Part shown: piece by piece, positions 19,418-27,854 of the stretch
How the letters are laid out: every line of letters starts with the position of its first letter
Numbering within the stretch: the stretch's first letter is position 1
Origin: Pseudomonas graminis
GTDB taxonomy: Bacteria; Pseudomonadota; Gammaproteobacteria; Pseudomonadales; Pseudomonadaceae
NCBI RefSeq assembly: GCF_013201545.1
Contig: NZ_CP053746.1
Location: forward strand, 5,408,501 to 5,472,500
Direction: 5' to 3'
DNA: 64,000 nucleotides
The notes under the pieces: generated by a model
Told to the model about the DNA's origin: nothing
What the model saw: the letters and a program-made list of their open reading frames with translations, nothing else
The model's database searches: none
Made by a program: the position numbers and the translations under genes

Positions 19418-19597
19418 ATGGGTCTGCGCATTGCCCTGCTCCTCACAACAATCGCTTGCTCGCTTGCCGTATGGGCGGCACCGGCGCCCTATTTCCTCTG
19501 GCAAGGCGCCCACCGCACGGTCTGCGCCCAGACCAGCCCCGGCGAAGGCTGGACCCGGATCAGCGCCGCATATGTGAAGTCGGATTGTTCGATTTGA
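19418..19597 (+). CDS. Small secreted hypothetical protein
   Basis: A 59-aa frame on the plus strand, opposite to its neighbours, from ATG 19418 (GGAAA just upstream). It starts with a plausible Sec signal peptide, GLRIALLLTTIACSLAVWAAP, leaving a mature peptide of about 38 residues, PYFLWQGAHRTVCAQTSPGEGW and a terminal YVKSDCSI. The two cysteines could form a disulfide. I associate the YLWQ...VCAQTSPGEGW pattern with small conserved pseudomonad proteins of unknown function. Nothing indicates a flagellar role. The frame is open upstream to 19364, but the signal-peptide start is preferred. Confidence 0.55.
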   Translation: MGLRIALLLTTIACSLAVWAAPAPYFLWQGAHRTVCAQTSPGEGWTRISAAYVKSDCSI

Positions 19598-19624
19598 TTG
19601 GTATCGATCTGCTACAGCTTGATC

Positions 19625-19910
19625 GCCTGACACGCCGCCTTCCCGGCTAAAGCCGGTCTCACAATGGTCCCGGCACAACCGGATATCCCTGCTCGGCGCA
19701 AGACCTGTAGGAGTGAGCTTGCTCGCGAAAGCGGTTTGCCTGTGCCATCCATCTCGCCTGACCCACTGCATTCGCCAGCAAGCTGACTCCCACAGGTTCT
19801 GTGCATGACGCCGATCCCCTGTAGGAGCGAGCTTGCTCGCGAAGGCGGTGTGCCTAAGACGCATCAATCGTCTGACACCCCGCCTTCCCGGCTAAAGCCG
19901 GCCCCTCATT
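19625..19910. repeat. REP cluster between flgF and hook genes
   Basis: Two REP types alternate: CCCGGCTAAAGCCGGTC-type palindromes (about 19640 and 19885) and GTAGGAG-GAGCTTGCTCGCGAA palindromes (about 19707 and 19821), some inverted with respect to each other as in BIMEs. Between 19598 and 19932 I see no gene. Such elements are extragenic, structured in RNA, and could act as transcript-end structures. Confidence 0.8.
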
Positions 19911-19932
19911 CGTGTTCACGTGAAATCCGGCA

Positions 19933-21669
19933 TCAGGTCGCGCGTATCAACGTCTGCATCAGTTCCGCCTCCGTGGACAGGGTTTTCGAGTTCGCCTGAT
20001 AGGCCGTCTGCGCCTGGATCAGCTCCACCAGCTCATTGGTCAACGTGACATTGGAGCCCTCCAGCGAGTGGCCGATGACGCTGCCCAGCGTGCCGGCACC
20101 CGGGGTGTCGTAATTGGCGACGCCGGAGGCCAGGGTTTCGACCCAGCGCGTGTCGCTCACCGGCTGCAGCCCCTGGTTGTTGGCGAAGCTGGCGAGCATG
20201 ACCTGGCCGACGTTGCGATGCTCGCCATTGCTGAACCCGATCATCAGCATGCCGCTTTTGTCGACCGTCAACTGAGTGGCCTGCCCTGCCGTGTGTCCGT
20301 CAATGACGATGTTGCTGCTGCCCGTGGCGGCGTTGTGCTGACTGATGTTGTTGAAGTCCATGACAATCCCGTCGGCATTTCCCACCGCGCCGTTCGCCAC
20401 CCAACGCCCGCCTGGCTTGTTACCGTCCAGGGGCTTGGCCGGCACCCAACCACTGAGGGTCAGGGTGTTGTTGGCGGCGGTCAGCCACTGGCTGCCCGTC
20501 AGCGACTGCAGCGAGCCGCCGGAGTCGAACAGCATGCTCGCCGTCGACGGCGCCGTGCTGGCCGGGTCCTGCGGGTTGCGCCCGTCGATCAGCGTATGCA
20601 TCTTCCAGCTGTTGCTGCCGTCTTTGACAAAGTACTGGGTCATCTCGTGGCGCATGCCCAGGCTGTCGAACACGCCGTAGGTGAACGCCTTGGTGTAGGT
20701 GGTGATGTCCGCAGGATCGAACGCCGGTACAGGCCGTGGCATGAGCGGATCGGCCGGGTCGAGCACGGGCAGGCCGCCGTCCAGCAGCGGCAGTGAGATC
20801 GGTCCCGGAGAAGGCGCGGGGCTGGCGGTCCAGGTGCCGTTGACATTGACCGCCGGGCGCCATGTCTGCAGGGACAACTCGGTGTCGGAAATCATCTTCA
20901 CCGCCGCCGTCGCGCCGGTGACCGAGAGTCTGCCGGCCGCAGACACCTGCAAACCCATCTCCAGCGGCGCGGTACTGGTAGGGTCCAGCGGATTGACGCC
21001 GTCGATGAGAAGGTAGGACGTCCAGTTCTTGTTTTCGGTCTTGACGAAATAGTGCTTGAGCTCGTGATCCGTTGGCGGAACGCCGGCGTCCTGGATCAGC
21101 CGCCCCGTGACCCGTGTGTACGTGGTCGGGTCGCCGGGGTCGAAGCGCGGGATGGCGCCGAGTGACGCCGACGCCGCGTTCAGGTTGAGGGTCTGCTCCA
21201 TCTTGCCGGTGGCCTTGGGCGACATGCCGGCGGCGTCAATCTTCAAATCCGTGCGAACGCCGCTGATCACCTTTCCGTCGTCCGTCACCCCATAGCCTTG
21301 CAAGCGGCTGCCGTGGGAGTCGACGACAAAATTCTGCGCATCCTTGATAAAGGCCCCTGACCGGCCGTAGCTGATGGAACCAGCGTCACTCATGACAAAA
21401 AAACCGCTGCCCTGAATGCGCATGTCGAGCGCCCTGCCCTCGCTGGTGATGACTCCGCCGGGCGCAAAGTTCTGCGAAACGTTGGCCAGTTGAACGCCGT
21501 CACCTGCGGCCGTACGACTGCCGCCGAGCATCGATGAGGAATAGACCGCCGAGAACTCGGCGCGCGAAGATTTGAAACCGGAGGTGTGGACGTTGGCGAT
21601 GTTGTTGCCGGCCACTTCCATGCGCTTGTGCGCCGCGTGCAAACCAGAAACCGCTGTGTTGAATGACAT
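19933..21669 (-). CDS. Second FlgE-type hook protein with duplicated middle domain
   Basis: 578 aa from ATG 21669 (AGGGAG Shine-Dalgarno). The start MSFNTAVSGLHAAHKRMEVAGNN and C-terminus LVELIQAQTAYQANSKTLST are FlgE ends. Most FlgE proteins are 400-460 aa; the extra length is an internal duplication: residues ~175-252 (YFVKTENKNW...LIDGVNPLDPTSTAP) and ~316-392 (YFVKDGSNSW...LIDGRNPQDPASTAP) are repeats of one hook surface domain, separated by a Pro/Leu-rich linker. It lies immediately beyond the flgE terminator and therefore probably has its own promoter, which I could not identify. It may be an alternative hook subunit, or an evolved variant that caps or lengthens the hook. Confidence 0.88.
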   Translation of the reverse strand: MSFNTAVSGLHAAHKRMEVAGNNIANVHTSGFKSSRAEFSAVYSSSMLGGSRTAAGDGVQLANVSQNFAPGGVITSEGRALDMRIQGSGFFVMSDAGSISYGRSGAFIKDAQNFVVDSHGSRLQGYGVTDDGKVISGVRTDLKIDAAGMSPKATGKMEQTLNLNAASASLGAIPRFDPGDPTTYTRVTGRLIQDAGVPPTDHELKHYFVKTENKNWTSYLLIDGVNPLDPTSTAPLEMGLQVSAAGRLSVTGATAAVKMISDTELSLQTWRPAVNVNGTWTASPAPSPGPISLPLLDGGLPVLDPADPLMPRPVPAFDPADITTYTKAFTYGVFDSLGMRHEMTQYFVKDGSNSWKMHTLIDGRNPQDPASTAPSTASMLFDSGGSLQSLTGSQWLTAANNTLTLSGWVPAKPLDGNKPGGRWVANGAVGNADGIVMDFNNISQHNAATGSSNIVIDGHTAGQATQLTVDKSGMLMIGFSNGEHRNVGQVMLASFANNQGLQPVSDTRWVETLASGVANYDTPGAGTLGSVIGHSLEGSNVTLTNELVELIQAQTAYQANSKTLSTEAELMQTLIRAT

Positions 21670-21874
21670 GAACACTCCCTGAGTCGTTGTTCAACGACAC
21701 GTTCGTCGATGCATCGAGATCGCGGGCAAAGGAATGCAATCGAAAGGGCCCCTTAGATGGCACCGCTCAATGGCATTTATTTGTCAGCGAACTTGATTCT
21801 CGCAAAGACGAAAGTAGGAAGTTTCCAGTTGTAGAGTGGGACGGCTCTCGATATTTCCTGCCAAAAAAAGGCAT

Positions 21875-21900
21875 AAAAAAAGCCCCTCAAAGAGGGGCTT
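21875..21900 (-). terminator. Intrinsic terminator after flgE
   Basis: On the minus strand AAGCCCCTC-TTTG-GAGGGGCTT folds as a hairpin and is followed by a run of seven T. It lies 26 nt past the flgE stop and closes the flgBCDE transcript before the second hook gene. Confidence 0.9.
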
Positions 21901-21925
21901 CATCGAGCGTGTCCAGCGACCGTTA

Positions 21926-23260
21926 TCAGGTCATCTGAATGATGGTCTGCATGATGGTGCTTTGCGTCGAAATGGTCTTGGCGTTCGCCTGATAGTTGCT
22001 TTGCGCCTTGATCAGGTTGACCAGCTCACCGGTCAGGTCGACGTTGGATTCTTCCAGCGCCTGCCCGGTCAAGTAACCCAGCGTACCCGACTGCGGCGCG
22101 CCCGTGACCGGAATGCCCGATGCGGACGACTCGCGCCAGTTGGTGCCGCCTGCCGGTGCCAGACCCTGCACGTTGGCGAAGTTGGTCAACGACACTTGGC
22201 CGATCACCTTCGACTGACCATTGGTGTAGGTCGCGAACATGTTGCCGGTGGCGTCGATGTTCATGGCCGTGATCTGGCCGGTGGCGTAACCGTCCTGAGT
22301 CTTGCTGATTGCACCGGACACTGCGTTGGTCTGGGTGGTGGCCAGCATGTTGAGCTTGATCCCGCCCGCATTCGCGGCCGCGCCATTGCTCGACCAGGTG
22401 GTAGTGCTGCCGACAGTGGTCTTGGCAGCCGGCACCCAGTTGTTGATAGAGAAGATCCCGTCCGTGCCCACGCTCACGTTGGGCGAGTTGGTGGTATCCG
22501 GGCCGCCGGCGCCGCTGGTGATCAAGCCACCCGACGAATCGAAGGTCACGGCTGTGGCGTCAGCTTTGGTAGACGTTGGATCGTTGATGCTGCGGCCATC
22601 GACCAGGCTGTACATGGTCCAGGTATTGGTGCCCGTCTTCGAAAAATACTGGTCGAGGGTGTGCTGGTTGCCCTGACTGTCATACAGCGGCGTGCTGTAG
22701 GTGGTGGTGTAACTGTTGGTGTCCGAAGGCGAGAATGTCGGAACCGTCGGCAAGGTCGACGAGGAGTTCAGGTTGGAAGCGACTGTGATGACACCCGTGC
22801 TTTTCGGCGCCAGGTTCGAGGAGTCGACACGCAGGTTGCTCAGCACGCCGGTGGCGACATTGCCCTGGCCGTCGACGCTGTAGCCCTGCAGGTTGTTGCC
22901 CGCTTCGTTGATGACGTAGCCATCGGTGTCGGTGTGAAAAGCGCCCGCACGGGTGTACAGCTTCTCGCCGTTGTTGCTCAGCATGAAAAAGCCGTTGCCG
23001 TTGATCGCCAGGTCCAGGCTGCGGCCAGTACCGGTGTTCAGCGTGCCTTGGGTGAACTGCTGCGACACGGCGGCGGTGGAGACGCCGCTGCCGGTGTTGG
23101 TGCCACCGGAGGTGCCGCGAATCGATTGGGCGTACTGGTCAGCAAACTCCGCACGGGAAGATTTGAAGCCGGTGGTCGCGACGTTGGCAATGTTGTTGCC
23201 GGTAACGTCCAGACTTTTGTTTGCCGCGTAGAGCCCACTAAGACCAACATTGAAAGACAT
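21926..23260 (-). CDS. flgE: Flagellar hook protein FlgE
   Basis: 444 aa, normal hook protein size. Starts [20 protein letters not shown] with [19 protein letters not shown] and ends in [20 protein letters not shown], the inner-core coiled coil. A single surface domain is present ([20 protein letters not shown]), in contrast to the duplicated one in the gene at 19933. The Shine-Dalgarno CAGGAG is clear. It follows flgD by 28 nt and is the last gene of flgBCDE. FlgE is exported after the rod and assembled with FlgD as cap. Confidence 0.96.
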   Translation of the reverse strand: MSFNVGLSGLYAANKSLDVTGNNIANVATTGFKSSRAEFADQYAQSIRGTSGGTNTGSGVSTAAVSQQFTQGTLNTGTGRSLDLAINGNGFFMLSNNGEKLYTRAGAFHTDTDGYVINEAGNNLQGYSVDGQGNVATGVLSNLRVDSSNLAPKSTGVITVASNLNSSSTLPTVPTFSPSDTNSYTTTYSTPLYDSQGNQHTLDQYFSKTGTNTWTMYSLVDGRSINDPTSTKADATAVTFDSSGGLITSGAGGPDTTNSPNVSVGTDGIFSINNWVPAAKTTVGSTTTWSSNGAAANAGGIKLNMLATTQTNAVSGAISKTQDGYATGQITAMNIDATGNMFATYTNGQSKVIGQVSLTNFANVQGLAPAGGTNWRESSASGIPVTGAPQSGTLGYLTGQALEESNVDLTGELVNLIKAQSNYQANAKTISTQSTIMQTIIQMT

Positions 23261-23288
23261 GATTAACTCCTGCGCCGTCTAGTCGGCT

Positions 23289-24008
23289 CTAAATTCCGAT
23301 TTGCTTGATATTTGCCAGTGCCACCTGGGTGCCGCCGGCGAGGTTCAACGTCATGTCAGAGCCCGTTGTCCCCATGGTCACGCTGTTCACTGTCGCCGGC
23401 AGGTAGGTGCTCAGCTGAGTGCCTTTACCGTCCAGCTTGCCGTTGGCGACGAAGCTGTAGTTGCCTGCTTCCACCGCTACGCCGCTGTCATCCTTGCCAT
23501 CCCAACTGAAGGCCGTGGTGCCCGCTTTCTGCGTGCCCAGGTCGATGGTGCGCACGACGTTCGTGCCGGTGCTGTCGTAAATCTTCACCGTCGTGTCGGA
23601 GCTGGACGATGGCAGCACCACGGAACCGGTCATGGCCTTACTGGTGTCGACGTAGGTCGACCCTGCGTCCACGGTCACCGAACGGCCGACCAGCGACGAG
23701 GCCTGCAACGCCTGGGACGACTGGTACATGGTGCTGATCGAGTCGACGGAGGTGCTCAGGTTCTGCATGGTTTCCAGGCTGCTGAACTGGGCCAGCTGCG
23801 CCACGAACTCGCTGTTGTCCTGCGGATCGAGCGGGTTCTGGTTCTGCATCTGCGTGACCAGCAACTGCAGGAATGAATCCTTGCCCAGCGAGCTGGACCC
23901 GGTGAGGCTGCTCGTGCTGGATTTGGTGCTGGTGCCTGTGGTTCCAGGGGTCGTGCTTTGCAACCCTTTGAGGAACGACGAGGTAGCGTCTGTGTTTGAG
24001 ACCGTCAT
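23289..24008 (-). CDS. flgD: Flagellar hook cap FlgD
   Basis: 239 aa. The N-terminal secretion/assembly region has LGKDSFLQLLVTQMQNQNPL and the DNSEFVAQLAQFSSLE motif that defines FlgD. The C-terminal ~130 residues form the Ig-like/tudor hybrid (FSWDGKDDSGVAVEAGNYSF). It caps the growing hook and is discarded when FlgK is added. It lies between flgC (15 nt) and flgE. Confidence 0.97.
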   Translation of the reverse strand: MTVSNTDATSSFLKGLQSTTPGTTGTSTKSSTSSLTGSSSLGKDSFLQLLVTQMQNQNPLDPQDNSEFVAQLAQFSSLETMQNLSTSVDSISTMYQSSQALQASSLVGRSVTVDAGSTYVDTSKAMTGSVVLPSSSSDTTVKIYDSTGTNVVRTIDLGTQKAGTTAFSWDGKDDSGVAVEAGNYSFVANGKLDGKGTQLSTYLPATVNSVTMGTTGSDMTLNLAGGTQVALANIKQIGI

Positions 24009-24023
24009 GGATTTCGCCCTTTA

Positions 24024-24467
24024 TCACTGACCCAGGGTCAGGACCTTCTGCATCATGGTTTTCGCGGTGTTCATGATTTCCGCGTTGGTCTGGAACGAAC
24101 GGCTGGCTGAGATCATGTCGGCCATCTCGTTGACGACGTTGACGTTCGGGTAATACACGTAGCCGTTCTTGTCGGCTGACGGGTGGTTTGGCTCGTAACG
24201 TGCTTCGAGGTTTGAGGCGTCTTCGACGATGCCGGACACCTGCACGCCGACGCCGGCCTGACCCTGCTCTTCAAACAGCGATGAGCTGCCACCGGATTCC
24301 TGACCCTGAAAGACCGTGGCGAACACCGGATGTCGGGCGCGGTAGGTCTGGTCCATGCTGGAGGACACGGTTTCGGCGTTGGCAATGTTGCTGGCCACGG
24401 TGTTGAGGCGGGTGTTCTGGGCACTCATGCCGCTACCGGCAATATTGAAAACACTGGACAGGGACAT
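24024..24467 (-). CDS. flgC: Flagellar proximal rod protein FlgC
   Basis: 147 aa, typical. Starts MSLSSVFNIAGSGMSAQNTR, with the conserved NIANAETVSSS turn, and ends NEMADMISASRSFQTNAEIM with NTAKTMMQKVLTLGQ. Rod subunit exported by the flagellar type III apparatus. GGAGAG precedes the ATG, and only 3 nt separate it from flgB. Confidence 0.97.
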   Translation of the reverse strand: MSLSSVFNIAGSGMSAQNTRLNTVASNIANAETVSSSMDQTYRARHPVFATVFQGQESGGSSSLFEEQGQAGVGVQVSGIVEDASNLEARYEPNHPSADKNGYVYYPNVNVVNEMADMISASRSFQTNAEIMNTAKTMMQKVLTLGQ

Positions 24468-24470
24468 GGA

Positions 24471-24878
24471 TTACTCTCCGCGCAGGGCTGCAACCAGCCC
24501 TTTGAATTTGCTGTTGAGCAAGGTGAAGCTGGCCTGAAAACCGATGGCGTTTTCGGCGTAGTTGGCATTTTCGACCTGGGAGTCGACGGTGTTCTGGTCG
24601 AGCGACGGCTGCGACGGGGTCCGGTAGAGCAGGCTGGCTTCGCCATCGCTCATGCCTTCGGCTTCGATGTGACGGTTGTTGGTCATGTCGAGGGCGAAGT
24701 GGCCGTTTTTGCTTTTGTCGCTTTCGGCGGCCAGGACTTTGGAGAAGTCGAGGTCACGCGCCTTGTAGTTGGGGGTGTCGGCGTTGGTGATGTTGTTGGC
24801 CAGCACTTCAGCACGCTGGGCGCGGAAGTTGAGCGCTTTTTCGTGGATGCCGAGGGCGTTTTCAAAACTGATGCTCAT
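24471..24878 (-). CDS. flgB: Flagellar proximal rod protein FlgB
   Basis: 135 aa from ATG 24878; the frame is open further upstream but conserved FlgB begins MSISFENALGIHEKALNFRA, with NNITNADTPNYKARDLDF. The upstream frame also crosses the sigma-54 promoter, which rules it out. First gene of the flgBCDE transcript. Confidence 0.97.
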   Translation of the reverse strand: MSISFENALGIHEKALNFRAQRAEVLANNITNADTPNYKARDLDFSKVLAAESDKSKNGHFALDMTNNRHIEAEGMSDGEASLLYRTPSQPSLDQNTVDSQVENANYAENAIGFQASFTLLNSKFKGLVAALRGE

Positions 24879-24921
24879 GTCGGGACCTTTGAGGGCTGAC
24901 CAGATGTACGTGCAGGAGTTA

Positions 24922-24938
24922 TAGCAAGGTGCGTGCCA
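24922..24938 (-). promoter_or_regulatory. Sigma-54 promoter of flgBCDE
   Basis: Minus strand TGGCAC-N5-TTGCTA, a full consensus RpoN -24/-12 element with GG-N10-GC spacing, 44 nt upstream of the flgB ATG. In P. aeruginosa this operon is driven by RpoN with FleR. Confidence 0.93.
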
Positions 24939-25100
24939 CATGCTGAAAGTGCGTGTTTCCGGGGGCTGCAGGGGTGTTGGTGCGGGGTGATGACAGAAAA
25001 GCGGCAAGGGATTTCCGCTCCGGGGGAGGAAAGCGGCAAGCGCGGTGCCGTTTTTTTGCCGTCACGGGGGTCCGTGCTCGACCTTGCAGACAATCAAAAG

Positions 25101-25365
25101 CATCTGCCTCACGGCAGATATTTCGCCTTCGGCGAGTTACTTGGAAAAGCACCCCAAGTAACCAAGGGTGCTTGCTCCTGGTTAGGCCCCTCGTACCTCG
25201 GGGTTCCCTCACTCCGACGACGCTCCGTGGGCCCGCGCCGAACGGACATCCATGTCCTGACGGCGCTCTCGCCGCATCCATGCGGCTCGGCCCACTGCGC
25301 GTCGTCTGCGTTCGGCCTGCACCCAAGTCGCGATGGGTGTCGTCTGGGCTAGCTGGGTATGAAGA
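25101..25365 (+). repeat. ~260-bp structured intergenic repeat, copy A
   Basis: Begins at CATCTGCCTCACGGCAG, contains TTCGCCTTCGGCGAGTTACT, CACCCCAAGTAACCAAGGGTG, and GGACATCCATGTCCTGACGG, and ends near TCGTCTGGGCTAG. Most of the element consists of short palindromes. It is nearly identical to copy B (25645-25905, opposite orientation) and copy C (55005-55268). Short reading frames inside it carry the same arginine-rich peptide in each copy on the opposite strand; I treat these as non-coding. Immediately after it (25359-25400) lies a short tandem of AAGATCA-type hexamers. Confidence 0.85.
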
Positions 25366-25490
25366 TCAAGATCAAGATCAACAGCAGATCAAGATCAACG
25401 GCTTCCTGGCTAAAGCCGGTCCCACTGGGTGCCCGTTGTCTCAACGATCTTTGGTCGTTCATCGTTTTACCTGACGGAACGCATTTTTTC

Positions 25491-25582
25491 TGTAGGAGCC
25501 GGCTTGCTGGCGAACCCGATGAGTCAGGTATGAATAGATCGACTGACAGAATGCATTCGCCAGCAAGCCGGCTCCTACAGTG
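25491..25582. repeat. Inverted REP pair (BIME) in centre of repeat island
   Basis: TGTAGGAGCCGGCTTGCTGGCGAA at 25491 is repeated as an exact reverse complement at about 25557-25580. The arms are ~24 bp with a ~42-nt spacer. A CCCGGCTAAAGCCGGTCCCAC-type REP stands on each side (25405 and 25598), so the whole 25.10-25.91 kb block is nested and near-symmetric. No gene is seen between 24940 and 25960. Confidence 0.85.
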
Positions 25583-25644
25583 AGATCGTGTTCACCCAGT
25601 GGGACCGGCTTCAGCCGGGAAGCCTTTGATCTGCCTTTGATCTT

Positions 25645-25905
25645 CATACACAGATGGTCCAGTCACCGCCAATCGCGACTTGGGTGCAGGCTGAACGCAG
25701 GTCTCGCGGAGTGGGCCGAGCCGCAGGGATGCGGCGAGAGCGCCGTCAGGGCATGGATGCCCGTTCGGCGCGGGCCCACGGAGCGGGACCGGAGTGAAGG
25801 AACCCTGACGAAGGAAGGGCCCAACCAGGAGCACAAAGCCCTTGGTTACTTGGGGCTTTATCAAGTAACTCGCCGAAGGCGAAATATCTGCCGTGAGGCA
25901 GATGC
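25645..25905 (-). repeat. ~260-bp structured intergenic repeat, copy B (inverted)
   Basis: Reverse complement of copy A, running from CAATCGCGACTTGGGTGCAG to GAAATATCTGCCGTGAGGCAGATG. Small differences occur (for example TAGGCCCCTC versus TGGGCCCTTC), so it is not a recent perfect duplication. With copy A it forms a very large inverted repeat with a ~280-nt central segment. Confidence 0.85.
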
Positions 25906-25925
25906 CCTACCAGCGCCAACACAAA

Positions 25926-25952
25926 ACAAAAAACCCCGCCTAAGCGGGGTTC
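25926..25952 (-). terminator. Intrinsic terminator after cheR
   Basis: Minus strand AACCCCGC-TTAG-GCGGGGTT followed by TTTTTG. It lies 25 nt beyond the cheR stop and separates cheV-cheR from flgB. Confidence 0.9.
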
Positions 25953-25976
25953 TCATCAAATCAAAACCGGAGCCAA

Positions 25977-26804
25977 TCACTTGGCCTGATAAATAATCCC
26001 GGGACTGCACTGCACCATTTGATAATGATCGGGCAACCCGTTCAACGCCTCCGACGCCCCAAGGAACAGATACCCCCCAGGCTTCAACGTCGAATGGATA
26101 CGCAACAAAATATCCTTCTTCACCTCCGCCGAAAAATAAATCAGCACGTTGCGGCAAAACACCATATCGAACTTGCCCAACGCCGCATAACTGTCTAGAA
26201 GATTGAACGAACGAAACTCCACACGGCTCTTGATCGGCGCCTTCACCGTCCAGCGCCCTGGCGTCTTCTGATCGAAGTAACGCTGCAGACGATCCGGCGA
26301 CAACCCCCGGCCAATGGCCAGACTGTCGTACTCGCCCGTCTTGCAATTGTTCAACATCAAACCCGACAAATCCGTCGCCACAATCTGCGCGCCCGACTTC
26401 AGCTGCCCCGGGTTACTGCGCTCGAACTCATCGATAGACATCGACAGCGAATACGGTTCCTGCCCCGACGAGCACGCCGCCGACCAGATCCGCAAACGCT
26501 GGTTGGGGCTGGCCTTGATCGCCTCCGGCAACACCTTGTTCTTCAGCACCTCGAAGGGATACGTATCGCGAAACCACAACGTCTCGTTGGTGGTCATCGC
26601 ATCCACCACCTGCTCGCGCAACCCGCTGCGCGGCTGGGTCTGGATACGCTGGATCAGCTCACCCAACGACTTGATGGACTGCTGCTCCATCAACTTGTTA
26701 AGGCGGCTGGAGACCAGATACTGTTTATTTTCACCCAGCAAAATGCCACAGGCTTTTTCCAGGAACACCCGGAACTGATCAAAATCCAAATTACCTGTCG
26801 ACAT
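25977..26804 (-). CDS. cheR: Chemotaxis protein methyltransferase CheR
   Basis: 275 aa from ATG 26804 (GAGAGGCGG Shine-Dalgarno). It methylates glutamates on chemoreceptors using S-adenosylmethionine. An N-terminal helical domain (FRVFLEKACGILLGENKQYL) precedes the SAM-binding domain with IWSAACSSGQEPYSLSM and FDMVFCRNVLIYFS, both CheR hallmarks. Its position between cheV and flgB is the classical pseudomonad flagellar-locus arrangement (cheR1 type). Confidence 0.95.
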   Translation of the reverse strand: MSTGNLDFDQFRVFLEKACGILLGENKQYLVSSRLNKLMEQQSIKSLGELIQRIQTQPRSGLREQVVDAMTTNETLWFRDTYPFEVLKNKVLPEAIKASPNQRLRIWSAACSSGQEPYSLSMSIDEFERSNPGQLKSGAQIVATDLSGLMLNNCKTGEYDSLAIGRGLSPDRLQRYFDQKTPGRWTVKAPIKSRVEFRSFNLLDSYAALGKFDMVFCRNVLIYFSAEVKKDILLRIHSTLKPGGYLFLGASEALNGLPDHYQMVQCSPGIIYQAK

Positions 26805-26848
26805 GCCGCCTCTCAAATCATGTGAACAGCAAGGAGGAACACCCCTCC

Positions 26849-27781
26849 TCAGCTGATATCTGCCGCCTTGATACGATCTACCACCCTCGCCGCCAGATCG
26901 TCCGGCCGGAACTTGGCCAGGAAGTCATCAGCGCCGACCTTCTTGACCATCGCCTGGTTGAACACGCCCGACAGCGACGTGTGCAACACGATGTGCAACT
27001 TCTGCATGCGCGGGTCGCTGCGAATCTCCGCAGTGAGGGTATAGCCATCCATCTCCGGCATTTCAATGTCGGAGATCATCATCAAGAATTCTTCTTCCGG
27101 TTTCTTGCCTTCGTCTACCAGTTTGCGCAGGAACTCGAGCGCCTGACGACCGTCATTCAACGCCGTGACTTCCACGCCGACAGTCTGCAGGCAGCGCGTC
27201 ACCTGTTTGCGCGCCACGGAGGAATCATCAACCGTCAACACGCGCAACGAGAGCGCCTTGTGCTGCACCTCCGCAGTGACCACGCCGACCGAGATGTTTT
27301 CGGAGACTGGCGCTACCTCGGCAAGGATCTTCTCGACGTCGACGATTTCCACCAACTGATTGTCCAGACGCGTCACCGCCGTGAGGTAGTGGTCGCGACC
27401 GGTTCCCTTGGGAGGCGGGTGAATGTCTTCCCAGTTCATATTGACGATGCGTTCCACCGCATGCACCAGGAAACCCTGAATCTTGGTGTTGTACTCCGTG
27501 ATGATCACGAAGGAATTGGCGATGTCGCTCAACGGCTTGCCGCCGGTCGCCAAAGCCAGATCAAGGATCGGGATGGTTCCGCCACGAATATTTGCCACAC
27601 CGCGCACAATCGGACTGGATTTGGGCATGTGGGTAAGTTTCGGGCATTGAAGCACCTCTTTTACCTTGAACACGTTGATCCCATACAACTGCTTGCCGTC
27701 CAACCGGAACAGCAACAGTTCAAGGCGGTTCTGCCCTACCAGTTGAGTGCGCTGGTTTACTGAATCCATCACACCAGCCAT
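26849..27781 (-). CDS. cheV: Chemotaxis coupling protein CheV
   Basis: 310 aa. Residues 1-165 form a CheW-like domain (LLLFRLDGKQLYGINVFKVKE), and residues ~175-310 a response-regulator receiver domain with VLTVDDSSVARKQ and the phospho-acceptor aspartate in MMISDIEMPEMDGYT, followed by the conserved lysine in ADDFLAKFRPDDLA. CheV links receptors with CheA and adapts through its receiver. GGGAGGAG precedes the ATG. It is divergent from flgA over a 73-nt gap. Confidence 0.96.
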   Translation of the reverse strand: MAGVMDSVNQRTQLVGQNRLELLLFRLDGKQLYGINVFKVKEVLQCPKLTHMPKSSPIVRGVANIRGGTIPILDLALATGGKPLSDIANSFVIITEYNTKIQGFLVHAVERIVNMNWEDIHPPPKGTGRDHYLTAVTRLDNQLVEIVDVEKILAEVAPVSENISVGVVTAEVQHKALSLRVLTVDDSSVARKQVTRCLQTVGVEVTALNDGRQALEFLRKLVDEGKKPEEEFLMMISDIEMPEMDGYTLTAEIRSDPRMQKLHIVLHTSLSGVFNQAMVKKVGADDFLAKFRPDDLAARVVDRIKAADIS

Positions 27782-27827
27782 GCACCACTCCTCCCAAAAC
27801 GACCAATTGCGCTACCGAATCGGTAAG

Positions 27828-27844
27828 CGGCACGGGCCTTGCTA
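27828..27844 (+). promoter_or_regulatory. Sigma-54-like promoter abutting flgA
   Basis: CGGCAC-N5-TTGCTA with exact GG-N10-GC spacing. Its expected start point (about 12 nt past the GC) falls at or next to the flgA ATG (27855), so the message would be nearly leaderless; no Shine-Dalgarno is seen before that ATG. flgA is RpoN-controlled in P. aeruginosa. Confidence 0.7.
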
Positions 27845-27854
27845 TTTACTCATC

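Noticed and set aside
21676..21874. Search for a sigma-54 or FliA promoter before the second hook gene
   Set aside because: All GG-N10-GC candidates failed apart from one inside the terminator T-tract, and no FliA-like pair was found; promoter remains unidentified.
24919..25864. Small arginine-rich reading frames inside the ~260-bp repeats
   Set aside because: They recur in the opposite-strand frames of each repeat copy with conserved non-coding palindromes; similar reading frames are often called genes in pseudomonads, but nothing supports translation.
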